Assembly (NCBI RefSeq): GCF_019279795.1
Contig: NC_056743.1
Coordinates: forward strand, 930,660,499 to 930,724,498
Source: Protopterus annectens
Taxonomy: Eukaryota > Chordata > Ceratodontiformes > Protopteridae
Reading direction: 5' to 3'
DNA: 64,000 bases
Shown: positions 1 through 9,600 of the stretch, one piece after another
Numbering within the stretch: the first letter of the stretch is position 1
How the letters are laid out: each line of letters starts with the position of its first letter
Program-made: the position numbers and the translations under genes
The notes under the pieces: model-generated
Told to the model about the DNA's origin: nothing
The model's input: only the letters and a program-made list of their open reading frames with translations
Database searches by the model: none

Positions 1-399
1 TAAAGCTTGACAGCTGAAACAACACAAAGAACAACTTGCAGATCAAAATCAGAAACAGTGTACAGACTAGTGACAAAGAATTTCAGAGAATTAAGTGTGT
101 GTGTGCAACTTATGTATCTTATGCTTCAGGCATAGGAAGTATGTCTGATGTACATCGTTTGCAAGGGCCTAAGGCCTTGGTATACTGAATGGAAGGATGG
201 ATGGCTATCTTTGGCAGCTTATCCCTTCTGTAAGGAATATTGCAACAGTGAGAAGAAAGGACATCTTTATCACCCAAGCCATTAGATGTAGATTCCCTTT
301 TCTTTTTGAGAAAGTCCATCCTGTTTGTGGTAATGGCCCTTAGATAGCTTAAAGTAAAGGGAGAATCACTGCTGTCTGGTCCAAAAGGAAGTTGCCAAG

Positions 400-700
400 A
401 TTCCTTCTGAAGAATCCTTTTGGACCTTTAAAAGGACGTTGGCTATCAAGAGCAGGCATATAGGAACACTCCCACCTATGGGAATGAAAAGACATCAGTC
501 TTCCAGGCCTTTCTGAGAGGAGCCCTGAAACAGATGTTTTTAAATTGTCTGTTGTGAATGGCTAGTATGCATTGGATGTACAATCTGATGCCCTTTTGAT
601 GGTGTGTGTACCATATATGACAGTGGTGTTGTTTGTGATTACTAAAAAGAGGTCCTGTGTCAAATGGTTCTGTGTTTTCAGTGCATTTACTACTGCTGTC
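400..700 (-). pseudogene. DIRS-F RNase H and tail remnant
   Basis: A degenerate frame reads a TNNTTV-type stretch followed by a tyrosine. It corresponds to the conserved RNase H motif TDNTTVMWY of the younger DIRS copies. The catalytic aspartate appears as Asn, and stops and shifts interrupt the frame. About 400-480 matches weakly the Phe-Pro-Pro and Leu-Ile-Ala-Pro tail that follows RNase H. Not functional. The rest of 1-560 and 700-1,260 is probably the same element, but I cannot match it confidently. Confidence 0.5.
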
Positions 701-1271
701 ATCTCTTTGATGTTTAAGTGCTTATTTTTGAAATTATGGTCCCAAAGGCCCTGTAACTTGAAAACTTTGGATATAGCCCTCCATGCAAAGTCTGAAGCAT
801 CTGTGGTTATAGTCTAAGAAACCTGGATTCTGAAGCAGTTCAGAAGGTTTGGTACAGGGATTTGAAAATACAGAGGGTACCAGTAATTGGTTCAAACAGA
901 TCAGAGGACTTGCTGAATTTTTCTCATTTGTAACCTAGCTAGAAGTATCATGAGAACTGTGGAAGACATACCCCAAAAGTCTTGAGATATCCTTTGTGGC
1001 AGTTAGATGCTGCTGAAAAAACTGCAGAAACTGTTCTTAGTAAAAGGTTACTTTTTCCTGAGGCAGGAATGCCATCATTTGGGAAGTGCCTAGTAAATAT
1101 AAAAAAACATTACTCTCTGAAAAGGAATGAGTGATGATTTCCCCAGAGTGGGTGAAAACCAAGACTCTGAAACAGTTTTCTGACAAACAGGAGACAGTCT
1201 TGAAAGTTTTCAGTACAGTCTACAAAAATATGGCAGTCATCCAAGTATGGAAAGATGTGAATGTTTTGTAG

Positions 1272-1640
1272 CTAGCAAAAAGCAACCAATGGTGTTAGAC
1301 ACTTTATGAACACGTGCTGCTTTAAGAAGAAAAAAAAAAACAAAGGAAAAATAAGAGTGCAAAATGTGAACAAGAAACAGAAAATCTTTAAAAGAATCTG
1401 GTTTCTGTGACCGGGAATATTGTAATATGCATCTTTTAGGTACAGAGTTACCAAGAAACTTAAAGGAGATTGGAGGGTTAGCATTTTAAACATTGGAACC
1501 CTGATATGAAGATTTAAGATGTTCAGATTCAAAACAAGTCTCCAGCTTCCTTTTTGGGTATAAGAAATATTCTTGAATATAATCCTTTTTCATTTTGTCC
1601 ACTGGTATGGCCTCTATCACTCCCTGAGAAAACATATGAG
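1272..1640 (-). pseudogene. DIRS-F reverse transcriptase remnant
   Basis: A frame on the minus strand keeps FKMLTLQ, then FLVTLYLKDAYYNIPG, then HVFIKCLTPLVAFC. In intact DIRS RTs in this window these read FKMLTLQQLLPML, WLVTLDLKEAYLHVPI and VFTKCLAPVIAFC. The first catalytic-aspartate region (LDLKEAY) is altered to LYLKDAY, and a T-rich insertion (about 1,325-1,345) sits between the motifs. At 1,560-1,640 an upstream segment corresponds to the finger region (RLFLVPRK). The copy is dead and much more diverged than DIRS A-E and G. Confidence 0.75.
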
Positions 1641-1759
1641 TAATGACAGGAAATAGATGGGTTTGATTATGATTATGGCAGAATTCCTAGGTTTGGAAGG
1701 AAGGATTCTCATTGTACCTGTGTAATAATTCCTAGTACTCAAGAATCTGCTGCAATCAG

Positions 1760-1935
1760 AAACCACACAGGGTTAAGGCTACAAGGTTACAAGGTTTGAC
1801 TCCATCAGCCCTCATTTACCTACTGTGTGAACTTGAGCAAGTCACTTAGCGCTAGGGGCAACTGTGAATTTCGGCTAGGCTTCTCAATGATCCCCTGGAC
1901 TGCAAAGTCTACTAACTACCTATGAACCTAAGATG
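1760..1935 (+). repeat. MIR/CORE-like SINE fragment
   Basis: The stretch from about 1,805 reads TGTGTGAACTTGAGCAAGTC followed by ACTTAG, close to the core of MIR-type (CORE) SINEs as I remember it. It ends near 1,936 with CCTATGAACCTAAG, the same 14 bases that end the CR1-like LINE tail at 13,425. It interrupts DIRS-F sequence. Boundaries are approximate and no A/B box was confirmed. About 1,940-2,100 is unassigned sequence ending in a T run. Confidence 0.5.
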
Positions 1936-2221
1936 TAAAGAAAGATTACTTGAAAGATTTAGATAGTTGCCACGGTGATGACGGAATGGGGAGGGAGGCA
2001 CAGTCATTTTTCATGCACCTAGTTTCAGCCTGAAGTGGTGCTCCTTTTTTTTTTGGAGTTGCCCTGCCATTGCTTTTTAAAATTGCTACTTTCCTGATTT
2101 CTGCTGGAATTGTTTAAATGGATTCCAGAAAAGGGTCCAAGGACCTGGCAGGGTAATTTCTGCTACATTCAGGTATAGGGGAGTAGACAAACCTGACAAA
2201 CCTTGGATCAGTTTCCATTCC

Positions 2222-2485
2222 TGTAGATCACAGTGTATGTGCTGCATCTTTAAGAAGCATATCAATGACTGACCGTGCACATATAAATACCGGGCATGTG
2301 TTACTCAGTGCCATTTTAAGTGTGCAGCCACAGAGTGAGCATGTATGACTGCAGTAGTCAGTCTGTATTTAAGTCACTTAAGTTAAAGTCAGTAAACTTC
2401 TATCATGATGTGTTTGTATATAACAAAGCTGCTTGAACAGAACCCACAAAGACTCTTCTATTGCGTCCAAAGTAGAAAAGTGACA
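2222..2485 (+). repeat. Gypsy 5' LTR
   Basis: A segment of about 264 bp starting TGTAGATCA and ending GTGACA, with TG...CA ends. It contains a TATA-like CATATAAATACC (about 2,279) and an ACCCACAAAGACTC stretch shared with the right LTR. The same segment recurs at 44,062-44,330 with scattered substitutions. Confidence 0.8.
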
Positions 2486-3684
2486 TGTCAGAACTGGGAT
2501 TTCAGAGAATGATATTCTGAGCCATCAGCTGCAGAGACAACAGTGAAAGTAAACTAACAGAAACGAGCATGAAAAAAAGCCAGAAAAGAATCAAAGGTAA
2601 TGAGAATTTGCACAAACTACTTATTTTATAAAAAAAGATAAAACGGAACATTACAAGGGCACAAACCACATTATTAAACAAGCGGGAGGCACAAAAGATT
2701 TAACTAAGAGAAATGTTTAAGATTAAGATATCTGATAAAATGATTATCAGAAAAGCAGAGTATGTTTAAAGCAAAACGAGTGTATCTGAGGCAAAACCGG
2801 CATGTTTAGAGTTAAATGAGCACAAGAAAAGTACAATGGGAATGAAAAGAGATTAAACAAGCAAAATGAATATAATAAGGGCAAAAAGGGCACATTAAGT
2901 GTAAATAAAGCAAGGCAACTGCATGTTTTTTGGCAAAGTGCTGTGTTTTGGCTTAACTACGACTTTGTACTGTACTCGGGGTATAACGAGAGTTATTTGA
3001 AGTATGTCAAAGTGTGTAAAAGTGCTTATAGTGTGTGCTTTTTACTGTGCATGTATTCTGTAAAGTTTGTGTGCAAAGTGTAGCTATTTGCAAAGTACAA
3101 TCAAAGTATAACCCTTTCAGAACGTTTCTTGGGTGCGTCTATTCACAAAGTGTCATCATTACAGTGTGTTTCTTGCACTGTAAACAACTGCCTATCAAGG
3201 TACCGCCATTTTTTGGGAAATTTTAGTGTGCTGTGTACTGTTTATTCGCAAAGTGCAATTACTTCGAAATGTTTCTGACTCTGAGCTTCTCCTGCTCAGT
3301 TTGTTCGCATTGTGCAGTTATTTGAAATGTTTCTTACGCTGGTAAGAGGTGATTTATTGCAGTACAGTAATTTCAAGAGTATTGCAGTGCCCGAGAGACT
3401 TGCTTCGCAAAGTTCAGTTATACAGAGGCTTGCTGTGCTATTGGGAAAAGTCAAAAATACTAGCATAAATTTCTGGCATATGTGTACGTGTTCATGCTTA
3501 TTTGTAAACCCTTCACTGGTATGTGTTAATATGGCAGATGGATTTCAAAAGCCCTTACCACTTGTATTTGATCAGAATTGGATAATATTTGAGGAAGAGG
3601 ATATTGTTATATAAGCAGCTTATTCAGATAAAGATGCAAGCACCAGGGCATTCATTTTGCTAAACCTAGCTGGGTTAGACGCCA
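2486..3684 (+). other. Gypsy untranslated leader with low-complexity composition
   Basis: Sequence between the 5' LTR and the gag frame. The first half (to about 2,930) is purine-rich with recurring GCAAAACGAG-like words. The second half (about 2,940-3,480) is T-rich with recurring GCAAAGTG and TTTGAAATGTTTCT words, suggesting an old degenerate tandem array. Short open frames here match no family I know. A tRNA primer site after 2,485 was not identified. Confidence 0.55.
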
Positions 3685-4095
3685 GTGAAAGAGAGCATTC
3701 ATTTGTGTATGCAACCAGCAGTATATAACGGAGGTGAAAATCATCATGTTGTTGTACAGGCTGAAACACGGGAAGGCCCAGAGTGTTTGAAGGGTAAATT
3801 CAGAGAAACGTGTAACCCCCAGAAAAATATTACATTAGAGAGGCATTTGTATTACACAAGAGATCAGAAACCAGGGGAAACTTTTGCAGCTTATATAACT
3901 GACCTGAGAAACAAAGCTAAAATGTGTAGGTTTGGTGACTTAAAAGATGAGTTAATAAAGGAAAGGCTCGTCTGTGATATTAATAGTGCTGCTGTGAGAA
4001 GGAGTTTGCTTTGTGACCGTGATTTAACATTGACTGAAGCCATAGAGATTTGTCAAATGCATGAAGTTACAGAAAAACACACAAATATACTTTAA
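3685..4095 (+). pseudogene. Gypsy Gag capsid fragment
   Basis: A 136-codon open frame carries a gypsy-type capsid segment: a TLERHLYYTRDQKPGETF stretch, then DLRNKAKMCRFGDLKDELIK and a C-terminal ALTEAIEICQ-like helix (LTLTEAIEICQ here). These match the Gag of vertebrate Ty3/gypsy elements, which forms the particle. The frame ends at a stop. The downstream zinc-knuckle region is degenerate (scattered Cys residues around 4,300-4,400). The start is only the first Met of the open frame; the true Gag probably began upstream. Confidence 0.7.
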
Positions 4096-4921
4096 GTGGC
4101 AAGAGTATGGTTTGAGCAGGCTCCAGAGCAAATGTAGATAGCATGCAACACGTAGCAAACAGAAGTAGGTCTAAGCAAATGGCAGCCACAACCCCTGCTG
4201 GCTCACAAAGGAAACCACATAGTTTTTCAGCAAGTTCTAAGACCAATTCAGTTAAAATGCTCAGTGCAGTACAAATATGAATTAGCAAAACCCAAGTCCA
4301 GCTTTATTGTTAACTGTTGCAACTGTGGTGCCAATCAAGAGCCTAAAAGATAGAAATGTTTAGCATTTGGTCAGCAATGTCATCTTCAAAAGTTTTGAAA
4401 ATCAAGTAAACCCAACACAGTTGTAAAGAAAGGTCACACAAAAAAGCAAGATGATCAAGTAAAGCTGCAGCAGTCAACTTTTTATGTAGATGGTGCATCA
4501 GTAATTGGTGCAAAAATTGATGTACTGAATTTGTTGACAAAGAACAAAGTGGTTTGTACAGTCCGGATCAATGGTAAATCCACAGAGCTTAACGTAGACA
4601 TTGATTCAAAGTGCAATGCTATATCAGCAGACACATTTGCTAAAGTGAGAATTAATGAGCAACTCAATGTGGCCAGTAATGCAAAACTTGTTGCTTATGG
4701 AGTGATGATTTCATTTTATCTGGCTAAAAAACTGTTACAGCTTGTTATTCTATGCAGTCCAAAGACCAGTACAGTCATTATTGGGTCTCAAAGACAGTTT
4801 GAGAATGAATCCGCTTTCTTTTACCAAAGACGTTCATCATATAAGTGCATATCCTACTTCCAATTTTTCTGAAGCCATTTTCTCAGAGTATACTGATGTT
4901 TTTGATGACAAGTTGGGCAAA
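4096..4921 (+). pseudogene. Gypsy Gag tail and protease remnant, split by DIRS-E
   Basis: At 4,531-4,700 a frame reads CTVRINGKSTELNVDIDSKCN, resembling the start of a gypsy aspartic protease. The usual Asp-Thr/Ser-Gly catalytic triad reads Asp-Ile-Asp-Ser here, so the protease is dead. Around 4,890-4,920 the frame reads YTDVFDDKLGK, the short segment before the RT domain. The frame stops at DIRS-E (4,922) and resumes at 10,618 in the same reading frame, so DIRS-E landed between protease and RT. Confidence 0.7.
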
Positions 4922-5440
4922 AGTACAGTTGTGTACCTACCATAAATGTAGATGTTCAAGTGTATTCACTGTTGCAGTTATTACACTTGGGTTATCCTGG
5001 TGGCAGGCTATCCGCAGTCGGGTTATCCTGCTGGCAGGCTAGCCGCAGTCGGCCTGAGTTCCAATGTCTTGGACCGGCGTCGGCTGATGTCACCTCTTCC
5101 CTGACGTCAGTGCGCCAGGGGTATAAAAGATGCAACCAACGCCATTTTCTTCAGTTTTTCTTGCCCCAGATGTCAGGTGCCCCCAAATAGGAAGGCTGTA
5201 AAAAAAGTATGCCAAAAAAGCATGCATGTACTAAAACAATTACTTCATCTACAAGCAAATACACCACATAGGTTGTATAGAGTTGAGAAGTACAGAAAAG
5301 TTCCAGCAATGAAAAGGGGGATGGTGGGAGGGTAACCTGGACTGCAACAGTGAATACACTCTAACATCTACATTTATGGTAGGTACACAACTGTACTATG
5401 TTCGTGTTTCACTGTTGCAGTCATGACACTTGGGTTGAAT
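4922..5440 (-). repeat. DIRS-E 3' ITR and internal complementary region
   Basis: The 3' ITR (4,922-about 5,170) is an inverted copy of the 5' ITR at 10,617 plus a roughly 30-bp outer extension starting AGTACAG on the plus strand. The ICR (about 5,340-5,436) first repeats the outermost 3' end in inverted form, then repeats the 5' end. The join at 5,397/5,398 reads ACTGTACT then ATGTTCGTG. This equals the sequence expected if the element's two ends were joined in a circle, the hallmark of DIRS1-type elements. About 5,170-5,340 is spacer with no recognised content. Confidence 0.92.
5102..5129 (+). promoter_or_regulatory. DIRS-E 3' ITR promoter: CRE-like box and TATA box
   Basis: TGACGTCA (5,102-5,109) is followed by GGGGTATAAAAG (TATA 5,122-5,129). 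About 20 bp beyond is CGCCATTTT, the complement of a YY1-like site. The motif set duplicates the 5' promoter in inverted orientation, so transcription from it would run on the plus strand, antisense to the element's genes. Confidence 0.6.
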
Positions 5441-5467
5441 CCCAAAGCTGAGGTTGGGAGGCTGGGC

Positions 5468-6480
5468 CTAAATAGTATTAGGAGAGGCTACCAGGCCCTG
5501 CAGGACTGCAGTGGCAAAGCCTGCTCTGGATTTAGAGTAGAGAGGTAAGTGGTAGTGCTTTGTGAAGGTGTGCACTGAACTCCAGTTTGCAGCTTCTAAA
5601 ATGTCTTTGGTTGGTACTCCTCTGAGAAAAGCTGCTGAAGTGGCTGCTGCTCTTGTTGAATGTGGCCTAATGCCCTTAGGCACTGATTTGCCATGTTGTG
5701 CATAGCAGAAGCAAATGCAGTGTCCTATCCATTTTGAAATTGTCTGCTTTGAGATAAACTTTCCTTGTGATCCTGCAGCATAAGCTACAAACAGCTGCTC
5801 AGTTTTTCTGAAAGCTTTTGTTTTCTCCAAGTAGAATCGTAGCTGCCTGTGTATGTCCAAAGCGTGCAGAAGTCTCTCCCCTTTATTCTGGGGATTTGAA
5901 TAGAAAGTTGGCAAAATAATAGTTTGGTTAAGAGCCACAATGGAAACCACCTTTGGCATAAACATTGGGTTTGTCCTTAGAGAGACCCTGTCCTGATGAA
6001 AAATGATGAAAGGTTCCACTGCCATTAGTGCCTGTAACTCTGAGACTCTTCTTGCTGAAGTTATTGCTAGGAGCAGAGCAGTTTTCCATGATAAGAATTT
6101 TTTTATCAGCTATGCTGACTGGCTCAAAAGAAGGCAGTGTGAGTTTTTCTAAAACAAAATTGAGGTCCCAAGTAGGTATTGGTGCTCTCCTTGGGGGTCT
6201 TGTGTTTCTTGCCCCTCTGAGGTACTGCCTTAGTGGATGCGAAAAAATAGGAGGCTCCGTATTGTAATGAGCTGAAATGGCAGAGGCATGGATCTTAATA
6301 GATGAAAAAGAAAAGCCTTTGTCCAGCATCTCAGTTAGGTATTGTAAAATGGGAGGTATATTTGGTACAAGTGGTTCGAGTCCTTGGGCCTGGTTCCAAG
6401 CACAGAATCACTTCCATTTTTCTGCATAGGATTTCCTAGTGCTAGGCCTTCTGGCTTCTAAAATGACATCCATAACAGCT
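5468..6480 (-). pseudogene. DIRS-E tyrosine recombinase (broken)
   Basis: This is the DIRS tyrosine recombinase, which joins circular DNA copies to the genome in place of a DDE integrase. The N-terminal core-binding part lies at about 6,330-6,470 (an LEARRPSTRKSY-like start). The helix with SSIKIHASAISAHYNTEPP is at 6,200-6,310. The catalytic part (5,468-6,025) has the Box II motif HSTRAAATSAAFLRG, the ANWSSVHTFTKHY segment with the nucleophile tyrosine, and C-terminal RAGFATAVLQ. A frameshift around 5,930-6,050 disrupts the SARR box I region. It overlaps the frame of the RNase H tail, as is usual for DIRS. Confidence 0.85.
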
Positions 6481-6678
6481 TGAGAGAGAGGTGTGGTTTG
6501 AGTGACTATATTATCTGCCATGCAGCCAGATTTAAGGTTCTGAGTTGACTGTGCAGAATCTGGTTGCTCTGTTGAGTCAGGAGGTGAGAAATTTGAGGTA
6601 AAAGCCAGGCTGGGCCTTGAGACAAGCTCTTTAGGATTGGGTACCAGTGCTGACGTGGCCAGTCTGGGGCAATCAGGA

Positions 6679-9600
6679 TCACTTTTGGCTTCTCGTCTGA
6701 CTTTTAGGAGTACCTTGGGAAGAAGAGGCAGTGGAGGGAAGGCATAAACTGTCAGGGTTTCCTAGCTGAATGAAAGAGCATCCACTTTCCATGCTTGTGA
6801 TCGACAAGTCCTTGTGCAGAATTTCTGTAGTTGGCAGTTGTGAGGGGAGACAAAAAGATCTGTTTGGGCGTCCGCATTTCCTTGTTATCATGCTGAAGAC
6901 CTGTGGATTTAGTTTCCATTCGTGTGGATCCATGAGATTTCTGCTTAGTTCGTCTGCCAGTGTATTTTTCTTTCCTGGCAGGAATTGTGCCTGCAGATGT
7001 ACTTGATAGGTCAGTGCCATGTTCCACAAAGTCATGTCTTGCCTGTAGAGGAGGTAGGAATGTTTGCCCCCTTGCTTGTTTATGTACCACATAACTGTGG
7101 TGTTGTCCGTCTTTAGCAATAGTTGTCCTGGATGTAGTAGATCCTTGAAGGCTGTCAGGGCATTCTGTACAGCTAGCATCTCTTTTTGATTGATGTGAAG
7201 ATGCATTTGTTCCTTGGGCCACGTGCCCTGAACACATTTTCCTTCCATGTGCACCCCCCCCCAGGCATAATCCGATGCATTCGTTGTTATTGTCTGCCTG
7301 GATGTGGGCAAGGTGAAGGGCTGTCCCTTGTTGAGGTGACAGGCACGGGACCACCATAGAAACTCCTGTTGTAGACAGGGAATTATAGTTATTACTGTTT
7401 CCAGGCTGTGACAATGTTGAGTCCAAACACTTTTTAGATACCATTGTAGTTTCCTCATATGCAGTCTTGCATATGGAATTAGTAGAATGCTGGATGCCAT
7501 GAAACCCAGGGCCTGCAGAATTTTTCTTGCAGGGAGATGGGTCTTTGTTGCCATCATTTGAAAGTAATGAGTCAGTTGCCTTTGCTTGTCTGGCATGAGA
7601 TAAGCCATGTGGGCAGCTGTATTTAAGCTTGCACCCAGGAATATTATCTCTTGAGAGGGTACTAGTTTTGATTTCTTTTCGTTTACAGTGTACCCTAGGC
7701 AAATAAGTAATATTTTTACAAACGCCAGATGTCTTAGTAGAATGTCCTTGCTCTCTGCTTGGATAAGGCAGTCGTCCAAGTAGGGATATAGTTGAATTAT
7801 TCTTTGTCTGCAAAATGCAATTACTGGTGCCAGGCATTTTGTGAAGACACCGGGCGCAGTAGATAAGCCAAAGGGCAGTGCAGGGAATTGGTAATGCATT
7901 GAGCCAGCTATGAATCTGAGGCATCTTCTGCATGATTGTCTGATTGGGACATGCAGGTATGCCTCCTTGAGGTCCAAAGTAACTAGCCAAGCCTTCTTGC
8001 CCAGCATGGGTAGAAGTTGCTGTAGTGTTAACATTTTGAATTTTGGAACATCCAGGAAAGTATTTAGGATTGACAAGTCCAGTATTGGTCTCCAGACTTT
8101 GTCCTTTCTGGGTACCAGGAAAAGTCTTGAGTAAAATCCTTGTCCCTGTTCTTGCTGTGGTGCTCTTTGAATAGCTCCCATGTCCATGTGAGCAGCAATT
8201 TCCTTTTGTGCCTCTACCCATTGGTTTTGTGGCAGGTTCGGCATACCTTTTGATTTTGGAAGGGTGTGAAAGTGAAACCTGCAACCTTGAGTAATTATAT
8301 TCAGTACCCATTTGTCCTGGGTAATTATGTGCCAATTTTGTGCGAAAAGTGCTAGCTTTCCCCCTAGGGGTGCTGCCAAAATGTAAGTACTTGGCCTTTG
8401 TAGAGGGAAGTCATTGGGACTGTTTCCTGTAAGGTTGTGGTTTGTCTTCTCCTCCTTTGGGGGTAGAAGCACTCCATTGCTTAGGTCGTAGGATCCTTGG
8501 GGCTGAGATCTGCCTCTTGGGCGTCTGTATATGCCTCTTTGTGGCCTGTCTGAGACATGAAAGGACCAATTTTTTGAAGGCCAGTTTCTACTAAACCTAG
8601 GTGGTTGAACCTGTAAGAAATCCTTTACTGTCTGCATAGATTTTGCTTTATCCTCCATTTTCTTTAACACCTCTTCTGCCTTAACACCAAACAAAGTATC
8701 ATGCTGTAGTGGAGCATCCAATAATTTTACTTTAACATGTTCTGGTAAACTTTGTTCTTTCAACCAAGCATGCCTTCGAATGACAGAGCCTGTAACTGCA
8801 GCTCTGCAAGAAGCCTCTAATGAATAAAAACCACATTGCAAAGTATGCTTTCCCACTTGTTCAGCTGCATGCAATAATTCCTGCATTTCCTTATTGTCAG
8901 GATTTTCTGAGTTTGTAAGCATTTTCTGTTTTAACAAAGACATAAGGTACTGTTGGTATTTAAGCATGTGAAACTGGCAGTTTAAAGGCCTCACAGCTAA
9001 AGTAGCAGAAGTGTAAACTTTTTTCCCCCATCTATCCAGTGCTCTGGAATCCCTATCAGAGGGGACAGGGTTTTTATAAAGAAATGTATGAGAGTCAGGG
9101 ACCCTGTAGTACCTGTCTGGCTTGACTGGTGCAGGGGGTAAAGAATCAGGAGACAGACTGGATTCAGAGAAAACAATCAACAATATCAAGCACGGCGGGA
9201 CAGCTAGGTGCCTGTGCTGAGGCAGTAAAAGAACATCTCTGAGCCTTTTCTTGGATTCTGAATAATCCTTGCTCTCCCAGTGGAAATGTTCCCTCATGGT
9301 GTGCATGGTTTCCCCAAAAGAATAATCCTCAGGTGGAGAGACTGAAGGTATAGACTCTTCAGCATCAGAACCCTCATAGGGAGGGAGAGAATAACCCTGA
9401 TCTGAAGAGGAATAAGAGAAAATAGAAACCTGGTCAGAGGAATCATAATCAGTGTCTTGCCGAAGCCTTTTTTCAGGACAGGGATGGGATCCCCTGATTA
9501 AAGTAATTAAGTCTTCGGCCATTTTAAGCATCTGTTTCTTTGGCATAGATGACTGTTCAGGAGAATGCTGTACTTGTTTCTTTGTCTTTACTGGTGTCTT

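Larger units (their letters stand above)
1..2221 (-). mobile_element. DIRS-F, left part: old DIRS retrotransposon remnant
   Basis: This is the left portion of an old, heavily mutated DIRS element on the minus strand, running off the window's left edge. Degenerate RNase H, RT and gag-linker segments occur in the order expected for a minus-strand DIRS read right to left. The final stretch (about 2,100-2,221) resembles the gag-RT linker of the younger copies (a Met-Glu-Thr start, then a Ser-Arg-Asn motif). It is cut at 2,222 by a gypsy LTR. The matching upstream gag resumes at 44,331, beyond the gypsy element. Assignment rests on similarity by eye to the younger copies in this window. Confidence 0.7.

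Noticed and set aside
572-817. Plus-strand 81-codon frame with hydrophobic start, possible membrane protein
   Set aside because: It lies opposite the DIRS-F RNase H remnant, matches no family and is short; treated as chance.
4922-5397. Independent MITE or small DNA transposon
   Set aside because: The 480-bp inverted-repeat unit always stands at the 3' end of a DIRS coding region and contains the inverted 5' ITR, so it is the DIRS terminus.
5468-6025. Phage or bacterial integrase
   Set aside because: HSTR...Y boxes are of the tyrosine-recombinase family, but the neighbours (DIRS RT, RNase H, ICR) show the DIRS version.
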